Below the pieces are notes generated by a model. It did no database searches, had not been told where the DNA came from, and was given only the letters and a program-made list of their open reading frames with translations. Below are positions 26,618 to 41,600 of a stretch of 64,000 nucleotides of DNA, piece after piece; the stretch's first letter is position 1, and each line of letters starts with the position of its first letter. The DNA is taken from positions 335,549,756 through 335,613,755 of the forward strand of contig JAUMIR010000003.1 in the NCBI GenBank assembly GCA_030847615.1, read 5' to 3'. The stretch comes from Gambelia wislizenii. Its lineage: Eukaryota > Chordata > Lepidosauria > Squamata > Crotaphytidae. A program made the translations under genes and the position numbers.

Positions 26618-29600
26618 TTGTTTATTTATTTATTTTTACCCCGCCCTTCTGTTAAAAACAATCGGGGCGGCGTACAATAATTAAAATAAAACAATACTGA
26701 GTAAAATTCCTAAGCAACACCCACCCCCACCCTCCCCTTTTCTTGGGTGGCAGGCCTACCACTGAAGGGGTTGCCACTGAAGTGGTGTCACCAATTGAGG
26801 GAGGTCGCCCATTTGGCGGGTGATGGGGCAAAGGTGAGGGGCAGTTACTCTACTGGGAAGGATTTGTGGAAGAACTGGAGCCGTAAGCTCTGCTATTTGT
26901 TTAGTTCTATCTCTTAAATGCTCTGTTTGTTTTAACAGTGACCTATCTTCCAAATTAGATAGGCTTTTCATAAATGAACTACAATAACCATATGATAATA
27001 ACCATAACACGGCAGTCTGATTTTGCTATACAGTTAAAAACAAAAGATATATGAAATTTTTTATTTCCATTTACAGACTGAAATTACTGATACCTGTTAA
27101 ATCTTTTGCTAGATCTGGATGGTTCATAAGGCAGTGACTGGCAAATTTCACACATTCAAGACGGATAGGTACATGGATATCATTAAACCTGTTTTAATAA
27201 AATAAACCACATGTTTCCAAGAGACATATTATCCCTCCTTTCAATTGTAATAAAGATATCATACCTGTCTCTCATGAAATAGAGAGACTAATAAACACAT
27301 TGGGTTGGATCCAGAGATACATGCTGGATCCAGAAATGTAAGAGCAGAGGTTAGTAACAACTAGTAAAAAACTATAGACAACAGGAACTTAGAAGAAATG
27401 TATATTGAGATACTGTGCAAGAGACAGCACAGCACACTGTACTAATGTAACTTAAAACTGGATCTTTCTATCACCCAGAAATCTTGCACTAAGATTGGAT
27501 CCAAGCCATTTTTAATAATGCTATAATAAAAATGAAGGTCTCAGGTTTGTCCAATTCACCTTTTACCACCCTCATGTAATTTTTCTGCTATCTAGCGCTC
27601 CTTGCTCGTTAGTTCACAAGGCACTGACTAGCAAATTTCTCACAACTAAAAAAATGAAAGGTACATGGATATTATTCATCATGCGATAATATGATATACA
27701 GTACTTGAAGTATAATGCACTGTGATGAATAAATATTAGAATTATGTGGAAAAGCTACGAATAAACACATTTCTCCAGTTTTAATATCTAAGATGTTCTC
27801 AGGATGCTGCCCAGCTGCCCAGCTTGCATCAGATAAATCAGCCTGTGTCATTCACATCCAGATATTTCAAAAATGTAATATTAGAACATGTCTGTATTTT
27901 TAACTTGATTTTGTTTGGAGAGATTATGAACTTCAACCCTGTTCCTTACTTTAAAACAACAACAGATCTATTTCATGTGCATTCTATCACAACAATGTTT
28001 ACATTAACCCATGTTGTTAATTCAAATTCCATGGGTTTGTTTCTACTGCTGTATCTTTGGAAGCTTCACAACTATTAAGTGTTAATCAAATCCAAAGAGA
28101 AACTGAATGAGTATCAAAAGTATTTGATTCTTTTGCATTTTTCTAAGAAGCAGACACTCCCCCAGCTGAAAAAGAAAACAGGAATTACAATAAACGCTAT
28201 AGTCTGAAAATTAGTTTAGTTTAAATGAAGTTGCTTATCATTGTTAAGTCTGGGAAAACAAAAAACATAGCACTAGTTCAGTCAGTTCAATTTCAGAATA
28301 AGTAGCACAACAGAATTCATATAGATCTTTGGTTCATTCTTAAGTTTAAAAGAAAAAGTTCTGTAACACTGAATAATTAAAATTCATAAAATTGATTATT
28401 AAATTAATTAAAATTATTAAATTAAAATTATTAAAATTATTAAATTAGTTAAAATAATTAAATTTTAACTATTTTAATTTTAATCATTTAAATGTTTTAA
28501 AACTATTTAAAAATTTTAATCATTGCAGAAAAGGACTTAACATTTTATACCTCCCCAAGTAGCACTGCCAAAGTGGTTTGTTTTGAGATGCCAACTCCGA
28601 ATCTTTTGCCCCAAACATTTTTGCTAATAATTTGACAACCTGCAAGCGCTCTTCATTGTCATTGCTCTAGAAAACAAATACATATTGCATAAATATATGT
28701 ATACACACACACTCAAATATATATAAAACTTTGGAACAAAGCAATCCTCCCTCCAAAAAAAGACATCATTATATAATTATGTATCAATCTAAAATTCTAA
28801 AGCAGTAGTAAGCCATCAACAGCCATAAAGATGAATAAAACAACAAAATCATTTTATAAAGGGTTTAATAAAAGTGATCCTGTAGTATAAATTTGATAAA
28901 CAAATTAGGTGTATCATTAGCTATCTGGAGTATCATTCACCTATTCAGTGGGACCTTGGTATCCACTGACATTTGGCTTCAGGACTCTCCCATGGACACC
29001 AAAATCCATGGATGCTCAAGTCCCAATATATACAATGGTGTAGTAAAATGGTATCCCTTATATAAAATGGCAAACTCAAGGTTTGCTTTTTGAATTTTTA
29101 TGGGGCGGGAGAATATTTTCAAGCCGGGGATGGTGGAATACATGGATACAGAGGGCTGACTATTCATTTTATACATGATTAACTTATATCCTATTAAACT
29201 TTACAACAGTTCCTCCATATCATTCTAGGCTCTCTATCTATGAGCAGTTTAGCTTCTGATCATGTGTATCTCAATTGTTTCTTTCAAGTGGAAGACTAGT
29301 ACCTTTATTTAAAGTCCAACACATCCATTTAGACCAGGGATGAGCCAAATGTGGCACTTGGGGCTCATAGGCCCCCTTAGACTGCTGTTGAGGCCCTCAA
29401 TCCTTTCAGACTCCTCAGACAGGGGCCTTTAGCTCCTTCAGACTACCCAGACCATCCCCTTTCTCATCCTTGTGGTGGGGAGGAGGCAATTCACATTTTA
29501 AATGGATTGCAGCAAGCTCCTGCAATATGCCAATTTTTCAAAACCAAACATGGACTTCAAGCTACTTCCGTTTTCTTTTCTCCCCCCACCCCTAAGTCCA

Positions 29601-32600
29601 TGAAGCACCCAGAGAATTCCAGTAAAAGAAAATCCGTGCCTGAACTCACCCCCGGTTATTAAAGGACTCAATAACCAGGCATTTGCCTGCTGACAGAACA
29701 AGAGGAAGGGAGCTAGACTAATCTTTTTGGAAATGCCATTCTGTAATCTAGTAGCTGCCATTGTAAGGCCCTCTCCCATGTCCTCGCTAAATATACATCA
29801 ATAGGTAGGATTGAGAGAAGGGCCTCTCCTGCAGATCTTAAAACCTGGGCAGCCCCACATGGAGATAGATATATGGTCCTTCAGATAACTTGGACCGGAC
29901 CTGTATGGGCTTTATAACCAGCATTCTGAACTGGAACAGGAAACAGACTGGTAGCCACAGGAGCTGTTGTCACATGCGTGCTGTAAGTTTCCCATAACCA
30001 GCCCAGATCAACTTTATGGCTGCAGCATTCTAACCAGCTGCAGTTACTGAACACTCTTCTAAGGTAGCCTCCAGATAGCGTTCAAGCAAGATGTAACTAA
30101 GGCATCTTACATGACCAGACCCACCATCTTTAGGAAAAAAACCAAATTACAAAATTCCATGCAATGGGTGTCACCCTCCCCTTAATCTAAGTCTGACACA
30201 CCAGAAGTAACACTTACCTTAAGTTTGAATTCAAGCTGTGGCAAAACTGAGAGTAAAAGATGGCTATCAATATTATATAGCTCCAGAATTAAGTCAAAAA
30301 CATGCTCGGAGAGATCACTGATAGAAGTTTTTCCTAACATAAGCACTTGATTAAAGAACTGAAAGACAAACAACATATATCAGTTGCAGAACATAAACAG
30401 ATACTCAGTTTCTTTTAGAATCCTATTGATTTCAGGAAAAAAGATAACAAGACCATGCTGCAATTCTATACTCATTTTTCTGGAAGCAAGCCCCAGTGAA
30501 CTTAATGGTGCTAACTTCAGGGTAAATATGTACAGGATTGCATTGACCTTGTATATGTATATTAGAAAGATTCACTGGTTTCAATTATACTTTTTTCAAA
30601 ATATATTCTTAACTCACAGTCTAAATCAATGTTTCTATTTTATACAAAGGAGTCAGATTTCAAATACCTAAAGTTTACATTATGTTCAATTTGTTCTTTA
30701 AAAAATTCAGTGGAAGTATTTGATCCAATAATATATTTCAAGCTATATTTGCACTGGAGGCAGGATAATTGTTACTTTATACAGTTTAAAATAAACAATT
30801 AAAAACTTCTGTATTAATAGCAGACGTATACTATATCAATCTTCGCAAACATCCTGCGCTTTCTGCAAGCGTGCTGATGAGTAAAAAGGCCAATCCAAGA
30901 TACTAGTTATTTCCTTATAAATCTGGCTCACATATTATATTTTGTGAATCAAATCCTCACACAAGAAAATAATTACTGACACTAGTAATGTAAAATTTAC
31001 AGGTCTGGAATACAAAATGTAGTGTCTTTTTATAGTTGTCAGTATAAGAATTAAGACTGAGGAATTCTCTTGCTAGTAACCTGAACCAGAGAAGAATTCT
31101 GTCCATACTTACTAGACTCCTACATCTACGACATTGTTACAGTCGGACACCCACATTTGTGTTTGACATCTACAGGTTTGCCACCGCCCCTTTGAAGCCT
31201 CTGCACCCCCCCCCTCCTGAAGCCCATGGCCACTGCATGCACATTCACACAACAGTCTCAGACTTCAGGAGGGAGGGACACCAGCGTTCACCTCAGCTGC
31301 CACCAACTGTCTCCTGAAGCTGACTGCTCTGTGGGCTGTAAACTCTTTTCAGCTGCCTGGCCCTTCTCCCCCCAGCCAGATAAGCTGGCCTCTGTGTGCC
31401 TGAAGCTGGGATGAGACTGCTGAATTACTTTTTGATGGTCCGCTTCCAGGATCCATCAATGTGCACGCAGCAGCATTGGGCTTGGGGAGGGCAGAGCACC
31501 AGTGACAGCCGCACTAACCACCTCCCAAAGCCAGCTGCTACGTGCATATTCGTACAGAAGCTGGCTTCATGAGGCGGTTGGTAGCAGCAGTAATCACTCA
31601 TCCCCCCCTCCACAGCAGTGCCAAGCTTCAAGAAGGGGGAACAGCAGTGATCATGGCCACCCAACCACCACCTCCCAAAGTTCGCTGTGCACAAATAGGA
31701 ACTGAAGAGGGCAGTTAAGGAGATAACCCTGCTTGCCATGAGATGTATCTAATTTTTTCCTGCTGCTCTATACATGTTTGCATAACATGTCAAACATGTG
31801 CAGTCAATGTGAGCCACGTGCAGACTGACAGATATGGCAGTCAATTATTTCCCTGATCAGTATGTCTAGAAAACTATGCTACAACTAAACTGCGGCCAGC
31901 TATGCCTGTGACCACCCAATTTACATGTTAATGTTTTCCCACACAGCCACATATAGAAGAAAACTGAAATTACTTTTGTGGCAAAACTACATTGCAAAAA
32001 CTGGCCATAAGATAAATGAAGTAACTGTATTCGGGGGGGGGGGGATCTTTCTCCATCCCATTTTAAACATATGAATCCAGTGTGTGTTTACTCAAAAAAG
32101 TGTCCAGCGTTGTTCAATGGGGCCTACTCCCAAGAATTAATAAATTGTATTGCAGTTTATCATTTGCATCCAAACTTGATCATGTCATGTTTAGCAGTGA
32201 CTCAGTGAAATCAATGGAACATAAATTAATAATTAATAATCTGTTCCAGTGGTTTCAACAAGTCTTCTCTAAGCATGATTAAGTCTGGATCCAACCCTAT
32301 GTTCTCAAAACTGAAGAAAGCCTCCCCATGGAAGAACTGTGTCACTGGAAGCAAGTTAGGCATCAACTGTGCCTGCTTCAAACTAATGTGCAAGTGACCA
32401 TAACACATCCACCAACTGATGTGATCTGCAGCTGTTTCTTCAGATAACAAATGGTAACGTAGCCAAATAAAGATGAACTCAGTTGTATCTACACAGGCAG
32501 GAATATTTTTTTAAGTGAGGTGGTAGTTACTTCTTACTTTTATATCCTGATTTCCCTCCAACATACTCACGGCTGTATATGTAACACTATTCTTCCCCAC

Positions 32601-35600
32601 TTTATTATCACACCAGCAATCTTATGAGTTTATAGTGCTATCTGAAAATACAGTCGTCCCTCCACATTCGCGGGGGTTATGTTCTTGAGACCCTGGCGAA
32701 TGTGGAAAAACCGCGAATAACAACTGCTCCCGCAACCCCGCCCCCCAGAGGGAGGGAGGCGGCGGGAGGGTGTCTGGCCAGCCTGGCTGGCCTCTCCGCA
32801 AGCCTTCCTGGGGGGACTCCGGGCCTTAGAATACCTGGAGCCCGCTTAGGAAGGCCGGGACGGCAGCGGGCGGGTGAGCAGGCGGGTGGGGAGGAGGCGG
32901 CGCTGCCTCCCCCCGGCCTTCCTAAGTGAGCGCTGGGGCTTTGGAGCCCCGGCGCCCGCTTCGGAAGGCTGGGGGGAGGCAGTGGGCGGGCGGGGGGGTG
33001 GGGAGGAGGCTGCGCTGCCACCCACCGGCCTTCCAAAGCGAGTGCTGGGGCTTTGGAGCCCCGGTGCCCGCTTCGGAAGGCCGGGGAGAGCAGCGGGCGG
33101 GCAGGCGGATGGGTGGCCGGGCGGGTGAGGAGGCTGCGCTGCCTCCCCCCGGCCTTCCGAAGCGAGCGCTGGGGCTTTGGAGCCCCGGCGCCCGCTTCGG
33201 AAGGCTGGGAAGAGCAGCGGGGGGGGGGGGCGGGGGGTGCCCGGGCAGGTGGGGAGGAGGCTGCGCTGCCACCCCCCCGGCTTTCCAAAGTGAGCGCTGG
33301 GGCTTTGGAGCCCCGGCGCCCGCTTCGGAAGGCCGGGGACAGCAGCGGGTGGGTGGGCAGGTGAGCGGGCGGGCGGGGAGGAGGCTGAGCTGCCTCTCCC
33401 CGGCCTTTCTCAGTGGGCTCTGGGGCTCCAAAGCCCCGGACCCCGCTTAGAAAGGCCAGGAAGGCAGCGTGTGGGTGGGGAGGAGGCTGCGCTGCCTCTC
33501 TCTGGCCTTCCAAAGCGAACACCGGGCTTTGGAGCCCTGGAGCCCACTTAAAAAGGCCAGGGAAGGCAGCGGGCGGGTGTCTGCCTTCCTCTCCCCAGCC
33601 TTCCTGATGGACTCCGGGGCTTAGAAGCCTTGGAGTCCCCTCAGGAAGGCCGGGGAAGGCAGCAGGCGGGCGGGGAGGAGGCTTTCTGAGCGGACTCTGG
33701 GGTTTGGAGCCCCGGAGCCCGCTTAGGAAGGCCCGGGAAGGCAGCAGGTGGGCGGGAGAGAAGCTGCCCGGCCTCTCCCCGGCCTTCCTGAGGGGACTCC
33801 AGGTCTTAGAAGCCTTGGAGTCCCTTTAGGAAGGCCGGGAAAAGTGGAGGGAAGGAGGCTGCCTGCTCCACCCCCTGGCCTTCCTGCGCAGACTCTGGGG
33901 CTTTGAAGCCCCGGAGCCGCCTCTTGAAGGCCGGAGAAGGTGCAGGCAGGAGGTTGCCCCGCCTCTCGGCAGCCTTCTCTAAGGGGCTAGGGCTGAACCT
34001 TGAATAATCAAAACCGCTAATGTGAAAGCCGGAATGTCGAGGGGCAACTGTACTTATTTCTTCTCATAAAACCAAACAAAAACATCAATATTTTGTAAAC
34101 TTTAGATTATACATTTTGCTCCATTTCATCTGCAGAGTCATTTTAAATTGTCATTTTTTTCACTTACATTAGTAATGTATGGTTCAATAGCTTGGGCTGT
34201 TCTCTTCAATAAAGCCTTTGCCAAGTCATATGCTTGCTTGTTTAAGTTCTGAAAGGTGTATTACAGAAAGAAAAAGTTGTAAAAATATGCTTGAAATTTT
34301 ACCTCCAACAGTAATAAATGAATCCAGGTAACTAACTGGCTTTTCAAATTCTCAAAAAAACAAAGTAGTTGAATGCTGATTAAAAACAATAAAACTAGAA
34401 ATATATTCCAGGATAATAAACCTCCCGAACAGACAAAACTATATACATGTAAGTCAATACCATGACCAACTTCCAAAACTAAATAAAAGGCAAGCATTCA
34501 GGCTGCAATTCTAAACAACTATGAAAGCAGCTCTACTGAACTCAATATCACTTCTGACTAAAGATGTTTAAAAATCTTGGTTTCTGTCTTCTATCTTTAA
34601 GTCTAATGATCACTTTGCTTATTTAATTTTGAAGACAGATAATCTGCATGTTGCTATAATTAGACTTATAATTACACATACAAATATACCTCTGCAAAAG
34701 TGTGTTTTTAATTTCAATTATAGTAAGAATATATTACTGTAACCTGGTTCGAAATAAAACCTGAATGTAAGTACATTCATCTTAAAAGGAAATATGTGAT
34801 ACACACAAACATATTAAAGGGTATACTTAAAAGGTCAAATCCAATGAAAACTATCTAAGCCAAACATACTGCCATTCCTTCAGTGTAAGGCACCCAACTT
34901 CCCCAATCCACTTTTGCCCCTGTTCTTCACTGAAAAGCTGTTTTTCAAAGTTGGAGTTCCTCTGGATGACAATGGGATTTGGGATAGTAAGGTGCAATTG
35001 ATAATGGAGATTTCTGAAAAGAAGTTGCACTGACTAAGCAAACAGAAGTACTTTCTGCTTAGGCAAGACACATAATCTTTACAACTGATTCACAACTATC
35101 TAGCAAACAGCCTGAGTTAAAGACTAATTCTCTATTTATATTTTAATAATGGGATGAAGCTTCTGTGGTTAAATGCTATAGCTGACAAAATAATGTATGC
35201 ATTGTATATTTTTATTACTGTAAGATGCACTGTAGATTGGAGCCAAGGGCCAACAAATCACAACAAATGCTAGGATCTGTGATATATTACTATGCAAATT
35301 ACCAGATCACTATAGTAACATTCTGAGTAATCTTGTATTCCTGTTTTATGCTCTCCAATTTATTTAAGGTCTGCAATATGTTCTCAAAGCACACAATGTA
35401 GACATTTAATTTGCATATCACTGAGAAATGTATTTCCATACTGTAACTATCAGCTCTTGCTTACAGAAACATTTCAGATACTTACATCCCAAAATTCTAA
35501 TCTGTTGAATAAATTTTACATAAAAATGTATATAATTTCATCTTGACCTTCATAGTAAGTGTTTTTGTACAGCATCCTTGCATTTACAGAGGGATAATCT

Positions 35601-38600
35601 AAAATAAATCTGTCTTTTATGTAAGCAAATAAAAATCTGCAATGAATGTCCAAAGGCTTTGGATTATGTTTCTAGGTTGTATAATGCCTTTATCTAATTG
35701 GAAACCAATATTTAGTTGTTGTAGCAACAGGTTAGCATTCATTCTTGTTCATGAGATACATGAATATCAAAATAAGAAATTTGTTTATTTTTAAATTTTA
35801 TTCTAATTGGTGATTTAACTCAATCCACCCTATAAAAAAGAGTCAGGTACAATTCAGTTCCTGAATACTGTTGTACAAAGTCTAATGGTGACAAACAGGA
35901 AATGTTCTCATACAAATCTTACAGTGTAATGTTTGCAAATGAAAGCAAATGTAAACTGATACTCTTGCATGGGATGTTGTTCATGAAATCTTCTGCCATA
36001 ACAATTTTGTTAGTTTCTAAGATGCTACAGGACTTTCCCAAGCCATGCAATTATCTCCTTCAAGTGCTCTAGATTTTGGTAGTTCCCTACATGCAGAAAA
36101 CCTGAAGCAGATAATTGCATGGCTGAGGAAACTTGGAAAAATCAAGATGAAATAGAATATGTGCAGCCAAGGCAGCTACTCATGAAGAACAAAACTCCAA
36201 CATACAAGCTAAATAAATAATGAAACCCAAACAGTCTATCATTTTGATCATTCAAGGGAGTGTTGGAAGAATAAACAGCACAAATCCTTTATCCTAACAC
36301 AAATTCAATCTTCCCAGGAAGGAAGAGAAACTTAGTATACAGGACTGATGAATTACATTTTATAGATTGCCAACAACAGAATCTAGATTTTCCTTATATT
36401 CGATAGAAATAGACAATTAGTAGCACCTTGGTCTCAACATATTAGCTCTTTCCCAGATCAGCTTCAGAAAAGGGAAACATACCCATTGATTATAGTAAGT
36501 AATTCTACGTGGGGTATGGCATAAGGTGAAGAATCACCTTGGGGTATAGGCCTGGATTCCACATCCTACAGCCTTCTGAAGCTTGGGCATACCCTTTGAT
36601 GTTATTGGGTTCTCTGGCTTAAGTGCCAGGTGGAATTTACCCACCCTGCGGAACTATTTCTAACTGGGGAAAGCCAAGGGGTCAACATTCTCAGCCAGGC
36701 TTGCTAGCATCTGGCTGAAAAGTGGCTAGCTTTGCTCTCCCTGTCCTTTATTTTCATGGCAAGAGGGTAAGGGTAAGAAAAGCTTTCAGATAGCCTTGCA
36801 AGCACCTGGGACTCCAGAGGTACACTTGTACGTCTAGACAAGATGGAGTGGGCTATGCCCTCCCTCCATGAAAGGAAAGGCTGAGGGGAGTAAAGTGCTT
36901 TTATTCAAGTGCTTTCAAACATGGCTGAGAGCTTCTGGCTTAGCTTCCATCACATTATTCATGTTCTCAGCAAAAGCGATCCAGGGAGGTTATCCACGTG
37001 AATGGAGATAGCATGGAGATGCCTCCTGCTTGCCTTCCCAACGGGGAGGATGAGGGCGCAAAAGAGATCCTAGATGAGGCAAGGCTTTGTGGTGGGACCT
37101 AGGAAGCATTATGCCAATAGGCTAGAGTTTCCCAACCACACAATTAGCCTTACAAATGATTACTTGGAAAGACAATCATCACCATACTAGTCTGCCTATT
37201 TGCAATGCTCTTCTGCCTTCTCATGGGTTGAGCATAAGCATGAACACAGTCCCAGTTGAACTCAGAGCAATACTGAGCTGATATAGATCCTTTACCTACA
37301 CCTAAAGAAACTCATTGAGAAGTGAGGGGAAACTGTCACTGTAAATTAACCTGAATTATAGAATCAAGAATAAAAGATAGCATCATTATTAACTTGCCAT
37401 TTGCATTAGCTTTACTTAGCATTAACAGGAATTATAATGCCAGTTATGTTAAAGGGATTAGTGCTTACCTTATGTGCAGGTACTAGGTTAACTAAAACTG
37501 TATCCAAAAGCTCCTGAGATACTGTATCACCTTCACAAATAATAGAGCTCATCAAATCCACCATGTGCATATGAACCTTTTGATTATGTCCATTGCTGAA
37601 ATCAGAGGTAGATTTTCAATTTAACAACACAACAGAATTATTAATGAATCTCCTGAATGATATTTTAAGTAATGAAGCCTTTATTTTAGCTATTTCACAC
37701 AAACATACTTTAAAATGTCATTATGTTTATACATTTATTTGGACAATTTTGGTGTACTATAATCCATTTACTCTATCATTCTCAAATGCTGAAAGTATCA
37801 ATGTAAAACTAGTGACAACATTGTAATTTTCTGTAAGATTAGGTCAGTGATTTCAATATACAATATCAGGTGGGAAGGGGCAGCACAATGTAAGATGGCA
37901 GGTGTGTAGTACATACAGAAATACTAATGAACTACAACACCCCACAAAATTAGACAAGAGACATACAACCCCGGGAAATTGTCTTGGCGGATATTTAAGT
38001 TCAGCATGTCTATTATGAATGCCATAATGCAATCTAGTATGTTTTAAATATTCCCATGCATGTGTTTCTATGCTATGCAGGAAATATGGAAATAATTAAG
38101 AACAGAACATTTAGCCAATTACTCTAACTAAATCACTATATGCATGGGTGAAAAATTCTAGGCCATCTAAGAGGCAATTCAATACCCACTTATTTGTCAA
38201 CATGCCTCTCTGAATTCAAAAAACATTTTGTGTGAAATCCATTGTTAGTCTTACCTGGAGTAGACCCACTGAAATTAATAGGGCTGGGTGTCAGGCTCCT
38301 CCCTGAATTCTGGGATTTGGAGTGGAGTTCATGGAGGACCCTTACATGAGGCTGTTTTCCTCGCCTAGGCCTCTGGAGTTTTGGAGTGAGGCCAGCCCGC
38401 CTTGTTGGCCTGGGAACGCTTGAGCTCCACAGTGGCTCAAAGTCAAGTCGTCCAGGTGCAAGCCACCCTGAGAGGGAGGCAACTTTCCTCCCTGAATGCC
38501 TTTCTCACGCTGTGGGGTTTATCCGGGGGTTTGCTCTAGCTGTATTCAGTTTTGGCTATGTTCTATGTTCTATGTTCCTGACACACGAATCCTTGCCAAT

Positions 38601-41600
38601 AAAGAAATTTATTGATTGAATGTGAGCGTGTGTGCTTGGTACATCGCACTGGGATTACTTAAGATAAAAGTGACCCATTCATTACAACAGGTCTATTCTA
38701 GGCAGGGCTCATACTGGATTTAGATTGAGGAAATATGTCAGTGGTTCCCAAACTTTGGTCCTCCAGCTGTTTTGGACTTCAACTCCCAGAAGCCCCAGCC
38801 AGCTTGGCAAAGGCAGGAATTCTAGGAGCTGAAATACAAAACATCTGGAAGACTAAAGTCTGAGAAACACTGAAATGTGTACAGGATTATGCTGATAGAT
38901 ACCTGGGTCCTCAAAGTTTTAATGCTGATGCCTAACAGTCTGCAATATTCTTATGGTCCTAACATACTAACTTTACGGTTAAAATTATTCATTTGATTAG
39001 AGAATATATACTCACTTGATTACAGAAAACAAAGTTCTGTACAACTGTGTGAAAATTTCATTGCTATCTTCTAATTCAAAGCATATGTTGTAAGATTTAA
39101 CCCAGGCAATGTTCTATATAAGAGAAAAACACAAAACACGTAAATATTAAGTAACAGTCCTATGTAAAGAGAGACATGTTTCTGATTATCATTAAATGTT
39201 ATTGGCATTTTATGAAAGTAAACCTTTTAAACCAAGATAAATGTTACCAGTATGTAGTTTAAACTCACCTCCAGTAAATAAAAGTATCTATTGAACTGTG
39301 GACTTTTTGTATCTTCCAGTCCCTTCAATTGTCTTGTTATGAACATGAATATATCCTACAAAGGAAACAATAATTTACTGTACATGACATCACAGTAGAT
39401 TTTAACTGCATAATTACCCAATTCAAATCAAAAATTACTTCTCTATGGACTAGCAGACTCATAACTTGTTTCAACTAACCTCTTCTTCTCACAATCAAAG
39501 TCTGAAGCGCATAAAAAGACAGAAAATATTAGGAACATCATTAAGAATTGTGCAGCACTGATTTTCATTTTATTTTGTTTATAAACAGTATCAGGCTTTC
39601 AATCCTTCTGTCTAATATAGAAGAATATTTTGATAAAAGGGACTTCTGACAGCTTTTGTTTGCTTCTGTCACTCTAAGACATGCAATGAACATAAATCGC
39701 ATTCATATTCTCATGGAAAGTTTTCTACAGACAACTGACTAACCACAGTGCAAACAGAGAATTGGCTAAAGATCCAGTGTATATCTTTAAATGTTGTTGC
39801 TTTTGTTATTTGTTTGTTGCTGTTGTTCCTCGTTTACAATCAGATACTGTATCAGTCTTAATAAGCTCTATCGTATAAGAGCTTATTCACCATCTTCTAA
39901 AAGATGCAGGACGACATGGCCTCCTTGACCACTTAATAAATGGCCAGTTTGCCTGAGTTTGCTGAAGAGGAATGAAATCAATTCACATTAACTAATCTAA
40001 GATTAGTCCAACCCCCATATCCCTCGGAGATATGTTTCTGGACTTACTGTGGAAACATGAAACCCCTGATAGCCCAAACATACCACAGAGATTCCTAGAG
40101 AGAACACCTCTCTAGGCATTTTCTAGGTCCTCCAGTGCAACTCTATAGTCAACTACCAATCGAAACGTACCACAGAATTGCACTGGAGGACTTAGAAAAT
40201 GCCTAGAGAGAACATATTTTTTCAGACACGGGTAAGTGAAACCATGGGTATCATATGGGAGAGATCGTACTGTACCTTGTACAGTATCTTGTACTGTACC
40301 TTGTACAGTATCAAGTCATTCTGAAAGTTTACTAAGCTGAAAAAGTACATTTATAATGGCAGACCAAAGATAAAAATAAAAAGGTTGGTATGTTAATTGT
40401 GTTTGTGTGTGTGTGTGTGTGGTTTTAAAAAACATTAAACTACAATTTAATTATATAAAAAAAATTGTTGTGTCTTGGAATTATAACTGTCATGCTTTTC
40501 AGTGATGTTGTTAACTACAGTATTCAACAAGTAATTTTAGAAAGATCACTTAATTATATAAAATATTTGGATAAAATCATTTTTCCCTGACAGCTTATAA
40601 GCAGATTTTAAAACAGGTAAGTGCAATCAAATTTTCTCACATCGTACCATTGCTGACATATGCATACTGGAGTATACTTCAGTCAAAATAAAGGAGTGAA
40701 GAATTTTGCCTCACGTAAGAAGAGTCCCCCATCCCACCTCTGGATGTAAAGCAGCATCTGAAAGACCTTCTTGCTCATATATCATTTGAAACTTGACATC
40801 TGTTATGTCCCTAAGAAACCAAGGCCTTTCTTTTTGCAGCCAGTGACTACCAGAATTTTTTTTTAATGGCACCTAAATACATAATATAAAATGGGAAAGG
40901 ATACTAAATGTAGTATAGTTACTGGAAGTCAGTTTTGTTTCTTCCAGTTCCATATTAGTACACTGGGCCCTCAATATCTGCTGTGGTTTGTTCCAGGACC
41001 CCATGTAGATACCAAAATCCATGGATGATCAAATCCCATTATATGCAATGGCATAGTAAAATGGTGAACATCAAGGTTTGGTTTTTGGATTTTATTCCCA
41101 ATATTTTTAAACCATGGTTGGTTGAATCCATGGATTCAGAACCTGTGGATAAGGAGAGCCAATGCTAATGACAATCAGTATCATTAAAGGCAATTTTAAA
41201 ACATTTATCTTCATTTATATATATAAATACAGTCGTCCCTTCACATTCGCGGGGGTTAGGTTCCCCAGACGCCCGCGAATGTGAAAATTCTGAGAATAAT
41301 GACTGCCCTCCCCCGCCAAAGCGACCATGGGGCCTCTGGAGGCCCCATAGTCACTTTCCCAGGACTCCCCACTCCCTTCCAAGGCCTTCACGGGGGATCC
41401 GGAGACCCTCCCAAGGCCCTGTGGATGCCTCCCCAGCCCTCCCCCTCCCTCCCAAGGCCTTCACGGGGCCTCTGGAGAGTCTCTGGAGGCCCCGTCGAGG
41501 CCTCCCCGGGCCTCCCCCCTCTCACCCCGGGCCTTCATGGAGCCTTCTAAGGCTCCGTGGAAGCCTCCCCGGGCCTCCCCCCTCCCACCCCGGGCCTTCA

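Noticed and set aside
32677..33522. 281-codon Pro/Ala-rich minus-strand frame
   Set aside because: It spans the hairpin array of the 32651-34050 MITE. Plus-strand frames of similar length overlap it and no splice context is present.
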